Assembly (NCBI GenBank): GCA_003651045.1
Contig: QMTJ01000032.1
Location: 1-8,838, forward strand
Reading direction: 5' to 3'
Source: Thermoplasmata archaeon
GTDB lineage: Archaea; Thermoplasmatota; E2; DHVEG-1
DNA length: 8,838 nt
Below the pieces are notes generated by a model. That model saw only the letters and a list, made by a program, of their open reading frames with translations. It had not been told where the DNA came from and made no database searches. Positions 1 to 6,057 of the stretch are shown here, piece by piece. Every line of letters begins with the position of its first letter. The first letter of the stretch is position 1. The translations under genes and the position numbers were made by a program.

Positions 1-1858
1 CACCTTTAACATTTGATTCAAACAAATATTTAGGCTTCCCCTGGGCTAGATACTTCTCCAGTTTCATAGCAGGTTCACCATCATAAGTTCGTTTACAACA
101 AATACCAAGATAACAAGACAATGCATCAAGAACGCGACCGAGACTACAGGATAACGGTGATTTATCCATCAACTTAGAAAGAACAACTGCTTCATTCCCC
201 TGAAACATTTTTTCTTCACCAAGTTTTTTAAAAATAGCATAAACTAGACGACGAGGATCACGTGTAGCCTGGTCACCACCAAGCAGTGGAATATACTCAA
301 GGTGACCAACACGTTTATAACTATTTAGACTAGAATAAAGCACTTCTCCACCCCAGAAAGTACCATCATCACCATAACCGAGACCGTCAAGAGTTAAAAC
401 AATGCTTTCATCAACCTGGTTATCAACCAAAAGAGATACGGCATGTGCCCAGTGATGCTGAACTTCAAAGACAGGAGCTGAATATTCATCTGCAAATTTT
501 TCTGCAACAAAACGTGTATCATACCTAGGGTGCATGTCAAGTGCAACAGCATCAACCCTGGGTGTATCCATTGTAAGTTTCATCATATGACGAAGGCTAC
601 TTTCTAGAAAAGGAAGTGTTGAATAATACTTTGAATCGCCAATGTACTGTGTTGGGAAAATATTTTTATCACAGGAAACAGCACCTGTAACGTTTTCACC
701 AGCACCCACGCTCAATATATGATGTTTATATGAAACAGGTAATGGCTCTGGCACATAACCACGTGATTTACGAAGGAAAAAAACATTATTCCTCCAAACT
801 CTAACAACAGAGTCATCAACACGGTTAGGAATCTCTCGGTTATGCAACAAATAGTAATCAGCATCAATAGAAAACGCTTCCTCGTCTTCTACAATCATCG
901 CCTCCCCGGGGATATTAGCAGAGGTCATCACTAAAGCATCAGCATGAAGATAAGAAAACAATAAATGATGAAGACCAGTATATGGTAAAAACAAACCTAT
1001 CGTATTGAGACCAGGTGATGCTTCTTCCAATTGTTTTTTTTCAACGAGAACAATAGGTTTGTTTTTAGATAATAAAAGACTTCTTTCTTCCTCAGAAATA
1101 TATCCATATTTCTCTGCTGTTTCGATATCTTTAACCATTATTGCAAAGGCTTTCTGAGGGCGTTTATACCATTCACGGAAACGTTTTATCTCAGAGGCTC
1201 TGCAGCAGAGGTGCATACCACCCCAGGATTTTATAACACCAATTTTTCCATTATCAATTTCTTTAGCAAAACGATGTATGGCATCTTTAGAACCAAGGTT
1301 TTTCCTGTTTTTATCATATAACGTGTAAACAGGTCCACAAATTGGGCAGGAAATCGTCTGAGCATGATACCGACGGTTCAAAGGATCTTTGTATTCCTTT
1401 TCACAATAAGAGCAGAGTTTGAAATCTTTCATAGATGTTCTTTCCCGATCGTAAGGTACATCTTCTATAATGCTAAAACGGGCGCCACAGATAGTGCAAT
1501 TTGTAAAAGGAAAATAGTAACGCCTATTTTTTTTATCAAATAATTCTTTGAGACAGTTTTCACAAATACCGACATCTGCTGGTATTAGAGACTGATGAGT
1601 ACCCTGCTTACTATGTAGTATTCTAAAATCATTGAAAACTCTATCATCAGTTTCTTCGATTATATCTGTAATTTTTGCTATATCTGGTAGGTTTTGTTTT
1701 AGTTTTTTGATAAAAATTTTTTTATCACGATCTATAACAACTTCTACCTCTGAACCTTTATTGAGAACGTATCCCTTTAAACCTAGTTCCTTAGCCACTC
1801 TATAAACAGTTGGTCTAAAACCTACTCCTTGTACAATACCTTTGAAGACGAGTCTCAT
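1..1858 (-). CDS. hypF: Carbamoyltransferase HypF, C-terminus cut by window edge
   Basis: HypF converts carbamoyl phosphate and ATP to a carbamoyl-adenylate and passes the carbamoyl group to the C-terminal Cys of HypE, feeding CN ligand synthesis for [NiFe] hydrogenase in the cytoplasm. I read 619 uninterrupted codons from the ATG at 1858. The domains follow family order. Residues 1-83 are an acylphosphatase domain with VQGVGFR (Arg15) and Asn33. Next comes a double zinc-finger region with Cys pairs at 99/102, 121/124, 149/152 and 171/174. A YrdC-like domain has KSWGGMHL near 211-217. A Kae1-like domain has HHWAH (468-472), a DGLGYGDDG stretch and YDGEPAM near 592. Full-length HypF is about 750 residues, so roughly the last 130 lie outside the window. 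It begins 27 nt after the ferredoxin-subunit stop and has only a weak GGTAAGAT ribosome site, so it is probably the distal gene of the hydrogenase operon. The reading frame is intact. Confidence 0.95.
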   Translation of the reverse strand, partial: MRLVFKGIVQGVGFRPTVYRVAKELGLKGYVLNKGSEVEVVIDRDKKIFIKKLKQNLPDIAKITDIIEETDDRVFNDFRILHSKQGTHQSLIPADVGICENCLKELFDKKNRRYYFPFTNCTICGARFSIIEDVPYDRERTSMKDFKLCSYCEKEYKDPLNRRYHAQTISCPICGPVYTLYDKNRKNLGSKDAIHRFAKEIDNGKIGVIKSWGGMHLCCRASEIKRFREWYKRPQKAFAIMVKDIETAEKYGYISEEERSLLLSKNKPIVLVEKKQLEEASPGLNTIGLFLPYTGLHHLLFSYLHADALVMTSANIPGEAMIVEDEEAFSIDADYYLLHNREIPNRVDDSVVRVWRNNVFFLRKSRGYVPEPLPVSYKHHILSVGAGENVTGAVSCDKNIFPTQYIGDSKYYSTLPFLESSLRHMMKLTMDTPRVDAVALDMHPRYDTRFVAEKFADEYSAPVFEVQHHWAHAVSLLVDNQVDESIVLTLDGLGYGDDGTFWGGEVLYSSLNSYKRVGHLEYIPLLGGDQATRDPRRLVYAIFKKLGEEKMFQGNEAVVLSKLMDKSPLSCSLGRVLDALSCYLGICCKRTYDGEPAMKLEKYLAQGKPKYLFESNVKG

Positions 1859-1885
1859 CAAATCTTACCATTAAGTTTTTCTTTT

Positions 1886-2287
1886 TTATTCAACTATTAA
1901 ATCCTTAGAATATAGATCAGCGTCTGCTAGTAAAAACTCATCACTCATACTGAGACAGTTAACTGGACATACATCATTGCATTGAGAACAGAATGTGCAA
2001 CGCGCGACATAGATTTTTATTTTCTTTTCATCTGGTTTAAACTCAATAGCGCCAGATGGACAAACCTTTATACAAAGTTGACAGCCTATACATTTCTCCC
2101 GGTCATATTGTATTTTACCTCTGAAACCCGGTGGTGTTTCAATTGGTGGGTTGATTTTTGCTTTACCCTCACTGACCTCTGCTAAATATTTTGTTGTATT
2201 ACTTGGTTGATATTTAGCTGGGAACTTGTTTGTCCAAGGTTTTTTAAACATCTGCATAAAAACACGAGGAATCATGGTGAATCTCAT
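1886..2287 (-). CDS. Group 4 [NiFe] hydrogenase ferredoxin-like subunit (MbhN/NuoI-like)
   Basis: This 133-residue polyferredoxin subunit carries electrons between external ferredoxin and the small subunit's proximal cluster. Two complete [4Fe-4S] motifs are visible: C66-x2-C69-x2-C72-x3-C76P and C97-x2-C100-x2-C103-x3-C107P. Between the N-terminus and the first cluster lies PPGFRGKIQYDREKC, and after the second comes SMSDEFLLA. Both stretches are typical of Mbh/NuoI-like subunits. The start at 2287 overlaps the large-subunit stop (ATGA) and has AGGAGG at 2301-2296, 8 nt upstream. An internal Met at residue 5 is a less likely start. In Mbh operons a NuoH-like membrane subunit (MbhM) normally lies between the large subunit and this gene; here nothing does. 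An Ech-type EchF name would also fit the position, but the sequence and length look more Mbh-like. Confidence 0.92.
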   Translation of the reverse strand: MRFTMIPRVFMQMFKKPWTNKFPAKYQPSNTTKYLAEVSEGKAKINPPIETPPGFRGKIQYDREKCIGCQLCIKVCPSGAIEFKPDEKKIKIYVARCTFCSQCNDVCPVNCLSMSDEFLLADADLYSKDLIVE

Positions 2288-3537
2288 TTCATAAGCCTCC
2301 TGGTTTTTTCAATACTCATACGATGTAACTCCTCCCTGTTGAGGATATATCTACTATTTTTATCGTTATCCACTATGGTTACACGATTTGTACAGCTTAT
2401 ACATGGGTCAGTTGATGCAGCAACAATTGGTATATCAGCTATCTGCTCACCCTTCAACATTGGAATCCATGGTAGAATATTGTTGTATGTTGGAGCACGA
2501 GCCTTCCAAGTGTAAGGGTTATCATTTTCACCATCAAACTTCACATAATGAATTACCTCACCACGTGGAGCCTCATGCCGCCCGATACCTTCACCAGCTG
2601 TTTTTTTAACACGAGCAAGAAGTTTCGGAATCTTCGGCTCTGACAGTATATCACCAGATGGCATCTTGTCAAGACATTGCTCAATAAGATCAATCGATTG
2701 TTTAACCTCCAGCAATCTAACAATGATACGATCATAAACATCACCGTTCACCTCACCCGTGAGAACATCAGGAGTCATATAATCAATATCGAGATCACCA
2801 TAAGCAGCATATGCTTGATCAACACGTACATCCTTTTTAACACCAGAGGCACGAGTAGTAGGACCGATAGCACAGAGTTTCAATGCATCATCATAAGTTA
2901 AAACACCACATCCTTGACTACGGAGTCTAACTGTTTTATCATCCAAGAAGATATGACGTAGTTTCTCAAAATTATCTTTAAAATACTTCAACGTCTCCTG
3001 AACCTTCGGAACCATATCACTAGTTATATCACGACGTACACCACCTATCATTATTATAGCCTTAGTAACACGATTACCCGTAAGATACTCAGTGAGATCC
3101 AATGCCTTCTCACGCATCTCCCATGTTAAAAACAACACTGTGTCAAAACCAATCTCATGAGCAGCTACACCAGCCCATAATATATGTGAACAGATACGTT
3201 CAAGCTCTCCATGGATTACACGAAGATACTCCGCACGCTCAGGAACCTCTATATCGCAGGCATTCTCCACAGCACGAGCAAAAGCAATAGGATGGGAATA
3301 AGAACAAATACCGCATATACGCTCAGCGAGATAAAGAATCTGAACAGGATTACGCTGCATACCAGCCCATTCAATACCTCTATGAACATGACCAAGGCTT
3401 ACATCAACATCAATAATACGTTCACCATCAATCTCAAACTCAAACATCACAGGCTCCTTAAGAGCGGGATGAATAGGACCAATAGGAATCTGATAAGTTG
3501 TTTTAGTAGTAGTTTTAACACTCTCTTTTTTCTTCAT
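2284..3537 (-). CDS. Group 4 [NiFe] hydrogenase large (catalytic) subunit (MbhL/NuoD-like)
   Basis: This is the catalytic subunit holding the NiFe(CN)2CO centre, which makes or consumes H2. All four nickel-ligand cysteines are present: C75 and C78 in ERICGIC, and C379 and C382 in DPCISC. It is therefore a true hydrogenase and not a NuoD or sulfane-sulfur relative that has lost the site. Other family stretches are GGVRRDI (165-171), GPTTRASG (225-232), GDVYDR (265-270) and HEAPRGE (321-327). The length of 417 is close to MbhL and longer than EchE/CooH, as I recall those families. The C-terminal motif ends in Arg385 where groups 1-3 usually have His, as known for group 4. It is followed by a 32-residue tail (386-417), a candidate for removal by the HycI-type protease at 8621. 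The start at 3537 overlaps the previous stop by 4 nt and has GAGGTG at 3548-3543, 5 nt upstream. Confidence 0.95.
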   Translation of the reverse strand: MKKKESVKTTTKTTYQIPIGPIHPALKEPVMFEFEIDGERIIDVDVSLGHVHRGIEWAGMQRNPVQILYLAERICGICSYSHPIAFARAVENACDIEVPERAEYLRVIHGELERICSHILWAGVAAHEIGFDTVLFLTWEMREKALDLTEYLTGNRVTKAIIMIGGVRRDITSDMVPKVQETLKYFKDNFEKLRHIFLDDKTVRLRSQGCGVLTYDDALKLCAIGPTTRASGVKKDVRVDQAYAAYGDLDIDYMTPDVLTGEVNGDVYDRIIVRLLEVKQSIDLIEQCLDKMPSGDILSEPKIPKLLARVKKTAGEGIGRHEAPRGEVIHYVKFDGENDNPYTWKARAPTYNNILPWIPMLKGEQIADIPIVAASTDPCISCTNRVTIVDNDKNSRYILNREELHRMSIEKTRRLMK

Positions 3538-4067
3538 TTTTTCACCTCATGAAGATTCCTAACCATATCCTTAGGACCAGTCTCATCCTTCCTCCACGGG
3601 TATACGCCCTCAGGGAAATCATCAGGCAGGAACAAACGTCTACTATCAGGTATACCCTTGATTTTCACACCCAACATCTCCTGTTTCTCACGTTCAGTAG
3701 TAAGCGCACCAGGTATATAGTCACAAATTGTCTCTATCACAGGGTTAGACTTCGGAAGTTCAACAGAAATATTCAGAGACACCTCATTAAGTCGTTCACC
3801 GTAATACAGAGAGAAATGATAAATCAACTCAATAGTACTACCCAGGTCATTACCTGATACCACTGCTAAATGTGGAAACTGAATATCACAAAGATGTTTT
3901 ATAACATCCTTGAAAACACTTTTATCAATTTTTAACCAAATATTTACAAACTCTTTTTTCTTAACACCAGCAACCCTTTTTTCAACCCGAGAATCTTTAA
4001 CCTTTGCTTTAAACTCGTCTTTGAAATATTTTACTATTTCCTCAGGGGACATTTTTTTCTTACTCAT
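3534..4067 (-). CDS. Group 4 hydrogenase NuoC-like 30 kDa subunit (MbhK-like)
   Basis: This 177-residue subunit has no cofactor motif. In the complex I family it docks beside the large subunit and helps assemble the hydrophilic arm. The 30 kDa-subunit signature is visible near the C-terminus. It runs through DYIPGALTTEREKQEMLG (116-133), then DSRRLFLPDDFPEGVYPWRKDE (141-162), ahead of a short basic tail. The N-terminal 50 residues are Lys-rich and poorly conserved, as is usual for this family. The ATG at 4067 overlaps the small-subunit stop as ATGA, and its stop overlaps the large-subunit ATG the same way, so translation is probably coupled. A purine-rich GGAGGCGGAGAAGAG stretch lies immediately upstream. 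It is a stand-alone NuoC and is not fused to NuoD as in HycE. Confidence 0.9.
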   Translation of the reverse strand: MSKKKMSPEEIVKYFKDEFKAKVKDSRVEKRVAGVKKKEFVNIWLKIDKSVFKDVIKHLCDIQFPHLAVVSGNDLGSTIELIYHFSLYYGERLNEVSLNISVELPKSNPVIETICDYIPGALTTEREKQEMLGVKIKGIPDSRRLFLPDDFPEGVYPWRKDETGPKDMVRNLHEVKK

Positions 4068-4504
4068 CTCTTCTCCGCCTCCAATGTTTCAAGTTTCACC
4101 CACGCCTTTGCAACAGCGTTAATAATCGCCTCTGGCCTTGGTGGACAGCCAACCACGTGAACATCCACTGGTATAATATTGCTAATCGGACCAACTAGGT
4201 TATAGGATTCATAGAACACGTCACCAGTGTTACCACAGTTACCCACACAAATAACAGCCTTTGGATCAGGCATCTGCTCATAAACTCGTTTAACCTTATC
4301 AACCATCTGACGAGTCACAGGACCAGTAACCAATAGTACATCAGCATGACGAGGTGAACCAACTAACCTTATACCAAAACGTTCAACATCATAACGTGGA
4401 CATAGTGCTGCAATAATTTCAATGTCACAGCCATTACAAGAACCAGAATTACAATGATAAACCCATAAAGCCTTTTTAAATGACTTAGGTAGCCCTTTTG
4501 CCAT
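4064..4504 (-). CDS. Group 4 [NiFe] hydrogenase small subunit (MbhJ/NuoB-like)
   Basis: This 146-residue small subunit carries the [4Fe-4S] cluster proximal to the NiFe site. The likely ligands are C23 and C26 (SCNGCDIE), C90 (VGNC) and C120 (VGCPPRPEA). The stretches RFGIRLVGSPRHADVLLVTG (42-61) and VTRQMVDK (63-70) are characteristic of Mbh/Ech small subunits. It lacks the Tat signal peptide and extra clusters of uptake hydrogenases, so it belongs to the cytoplasm-facing group 4 type. Extra cysteines occur at 18, 35 and 86. It is the first gene of the structural operon. The ATG at 4504 is supported by GGAGGCGAT (4521-4513), one mismatch from full anti-SD pairing and ending 8 nt before the ATG. 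Two TATA-like elements lie upstream. Confidence 0.95.
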   Translation of the reverse strand: MAKGLPKSFKKALWVYHCNSGSCNGCDIEIIAALCPRYDVERFGIRLVGSPRHADVLLVTGPVTRQMVDKVKRVYEQMPDPKAVICVGNCGNTGDVFYESYNLVGPISNIIPVDVHVVGCPPRPEAIINAVAKAWVKLETLEAEKR

Positions 4505-4512
4505 AAAACCAA

Positions 4513-4521
4513 ATCGCCTCC
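4513..4521 (-). promoter_or_regulatory. Ribosome binding site of the hydrogenase operon
   Basis: GGAGGCGAT on the minus strand matches the archaeal anti-SD target GGAGGTGAT except at one base. It lies 8 nt before the ATG at 4504 and fixes that start. It also implies that this operon is transcribed with a leader, unlike the apparently leaderless genes to the right. Confidence 0.75.
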
Positions 4522-4569
4522 AAAGAACTATTTTTTATTATAAGTTTGTTTTCTGGTAATCCTATATAC

Positions 4570-4598
4570 TATTTAAAAATTTGCGACTTATTTAAAAA
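4570..4598 (-). promoter_or_regulatory. Putative tandem TATA elements of the hydrogenase operon
   Basis: The minus strand carries TTTTTAAATA twice, at 4598-4589 and 4579-4570, in a direct repeat with 19 nt period. Either copy could be a TBP site. The nearer one would place transcription start roughly around 4550-4545, giving a leader of about 45 nt that contains the GGAGGCGAT site. The upstream copy lies just past the hypE stop and could instead belong to its T-rich terminator. The call rests on pattern and position only. Confidence 0.45.
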
Positions 4599-4612
4599 CA
4601 GAGCAATACTCT
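4594..4612 (-). terminator. Possible weak terminator after hypE
   Basis: On the minus strand a short hairpin (AGAG, loop TATTG, CTCT) overlaps the hypE TAG stop and is followed at once by GTTTTT. The stem is only 4 bp, so any termination would depend mostly on the T-run, as is common in archaea. Read-through into the hydrogenase operon remains possible. Confidence 0.3.
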
Positions 4613-5666
4613 AGCATATCCTTGGAACTGGGTCACCAACTGGTTTATGCAGATTACGTTTTCCACCAACAATGGTTTCAAGTACAACACCTTTAACCTT
4701 ATCAGTTACTTCACCGATTACTGCTGCGTTCTTACCAAGAGGATGTCTCCTAATAGCGGCTAAAACTTCTTCTGCTTTTTCTTCGACAACACCCAAGACG
4801 ATTTTTCCCTCATTACCAATCTCCAACGGGTCAATACCAAGCATATCGCAAGCTGACCTCACACCGTTAGGTATAGGGATACGTTCTTCATAAACTATTA
4901 TACCTACATTGGATTTACTACTAAACTCGTTTATAGTATTAGCAAGTCCTCCACGTGTTGGGTCCTTAGCAGCTACAACACCACCAACAGTTAATATTTT
5001 CTCCATGAGACCGTTAACAGGAGCGATATCAGATTTAATCAATGTTTCGAAACCATAACCCTCACGGAAAGACATCAAAGCAACACCATGTTCACCAATG
5101 TTACCAGAAAGAATAATTTTATCACCCACTTGAAGATTCGAATCAAGAAGCCAACGACTTTTAAACTCCCGATACCGTTTAACCTCCTTAATGTTATCAT
5201 CTAAAACCCTCGTTCTCCTCCCTATACCACTCGTATTAATCATAAACTCCTGAATAGCTCCTTTTTCCACTACTTTAGTATCACCAGTAACAACTGGTAC
5301 ACCAGCAGAATAAGCTGTTTCACCCATGCTTTTTACAATTGTTTCAAAAACCTCCAGAGACAAACCTTCTTCAATTATAAAACCAGCAGAAAGAGCAATA
5401 GGTTTAGCACCCATAACAGAAACATCATTAACAGTCCCAGCGACAGCAAGACTACCTAGATCCCCGCCGGGGAAAATAAGTGGTTGGACAGTATGAGAAT
5501 CAGTCGTGAAAACAATATCATCAACCACAGCTGAATCATCAAGCATAGAAAGAGAAACCTCAACACCCCTAGAAGTTATTTTAAAATATTTCAAAATTTT
5601 CTCTCTAATAAGCTTATCCATCAACTCTCCACCAGCACCCTGCGCTAGTTTAATTTTTCCAACCAT
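4611..5666 (-). CDS. hypE: Hydrogenase maturation protein HypE (carbamoyl dehydratase)
   Basis: HypE receives a carbamoyl group from HypF on its C-terminal Cys and dehydrates it with ATP to a thiocyanate, which supplies CN to the Fe of the NiFe centre on the HypC-HypD scaffold. The protein ends in DPVPRIC, placing the required Cys351 at the very end. Family stretches include LAQGAGG (7-13), TTDSHTV (54-60), FPGGDLG (65-71), GTVND (77-81), TGDTKVV (127-133), KDPTRGG (234-240) and IGNEGK (283-288). A charged segment of about 25 residues (151-178) separates the two halves and looks longer than in typical bacterial HypE. I chose the ATG at 5666 (351 residues). A TTG at 5675 would add three residues, but GGAG at 5679-5676 is 9 nt from the ATG and would touch the TTG. 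Promoter: a TATAAATAAAA element at 5714-5704. Confidence 0.96.
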   Translation of the reverse strand: MVGKIKLAQGAGGELMDKLIREKILKYFKITSRGVEVSLSMLDDSAVVDDIVFTTDSHTVQPLIFPGGDLGSLAVAGTVNDVSVMGAKPIALSAGFIIEEGLSLEVFETIVKSMGETAYSAGVPVVTGDTKVVEKGAIQEFMINTSGIGRRTRVLDDNIKEVKRYREFKSRWLLDSNLQVGDKIILSGNIGEHGVALMSFREGYGFETLIKSDIAPVNGLMEKILTVGGVVAAKDPTRGGLANTINEFSSKSNVGIIVYEERIPIPNGVRSACDMLGIDPLEIGNEGKIVLGVVEEKAEEVLAAIRRHPLGKNAAVIGEVTDKVKGVVLETIVGGKRNLHKPVGDPVPRIC

Positions 5667-5703
5667 CGTTATCAACTCCCGGGGTTTTATCCTGATGCAT
5701 AAG

Positions 5704-5714
5704 TTTTATTTATA
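5704..5714. promoter_or_regulatory. Putative shared TATA element for divergent hypE and small membrane gene
   Basis: TTTTATTTATA on the plus strand reads TATAAATAAAA on the minus strand. Read rightwards it lies about 25-35 nt before the ATG at 5739, the distance expected for a leaderless transcript. Read leftwards it would start transcription near 5684, just upstream of the hypE GGGAG site. Purine-rich CATAAG and CATAGAG precede it in each direction and could act as BRE half-sites. It is the only TATA-like element I see in the 72-nt divergent gap. Confidence 0.5.
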
Positions 5715-5738
5715 CTCTATGGTTCACACACCCTTAAA

Positions 5739-6035
5739 ATGATATTATTAGACATATTCATCCAACTCTTTGGAGAAAGCTATCATTGGCAAGATATAGT
5801 AATAGCAATAATTAGCATACTTTTCGGCTTCATACTACTACCTCAGCTTAAAGATGTTTGGCATGGTAAAACAACACTAAACATTTATACAGCAAGTCTT
5901 ACAACAATCGGATTGTACATACTTGCAATTACGTTTTTCACCATGGAATACTGGGTTTCATTCACAGCTGAAATTTTCTCAGGTACAGTTTGGCTTTTAT
6001 TATTTGTTTTATCTATTAAAAACTTGAAGAAATAA
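5739..6035 (+). CDS. Small three-helix membrane protein, function unknown
   Basis: This 98-residue protein has three likely transmembrane segments at about 19-37, 49-68 and 73-93. The connecting loop is polar (KDVWHGKTT) and the C-terminus is basic (KNLKK). The first helix begins WQDIVIAI and ends LLPQL, with Pro35-Gln36 placed as in PQ-loop/SemiSWEET proteins, which are also about 90 residues with three helices. It also resembles small WQDIV-type membrane proteins of unknown role that I recall from archaeal and bacterial genomes. I therefore do not assign a substrate. There is no Shine-Dalgarno site; a TATA-like element about 29 nt upstream suggests a leaderless message. It sits head-to-head with hypE and tail-to-tail with the MTA phosphorylase gene. 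It is not a hydrogenase membrane anchor of known type: it is far too short for NuoH and has no conserved charged helices. Confidence 0.8.
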   Translation: MILLDIFIQLFGESYHWQDIVIAIISILFGFILLPQLKDVWHGKTTLNIYTASLTTIGLYILAITFFTMEYWVSFTAEIFSGTVWLLLFVLSIKNLKK

Positions 6036-6045
6036 AGAAGTTCTC

Positions 6046-6057
6046 TTTTTTTATTTT
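6046..6057 (+). terminator. T-rich terminator of the small membrane protein gene
   Basis: A run of seven T, an A and four T begins 10 nt after the TAA at 6035. This fits the oligo-T terminators of archaea, with no convincing hairpin. It overlaps the 3' end of the convergent phosphorylase gene, leaving only 15 nt between the two stop codons. Confidence 0.5.

Noticed and set aside
2207..2515. Open frames on the plus strand across the hydrogenase operon (for example 2207-2515, 3211-3552, 3549-3857, 3910-4122)
   Set aside because: They lie antisense to strongly conserved subunits, have low-complexity or Ser/Thr/Leu-rich translations, resemble no family and lack ribosome sites.
2553..2744. Minus-strand 63-residue frame inside the large-subunit gene
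   Set aside because: It is an out-of-frame shadow of the conserved large-subunit sequence with no recognisable motif.
3534..4067. Possibility that this NuoC-like/NuoD-like pair belongs to complex I or Fpo and not to a hydrogenase
   Set aside because: The adjacent large subunit keeps both CxxC nickel motifs, and hypE, hypF and a HycI-type protease are nearby.
5461..5474. GC-rich inverted repeat TCCCCGCCGGGGA that looks like a hairpin or operator
   Set aside because: It encodes the conserved FPGGD stretch of HypE, so codon choice explains it.
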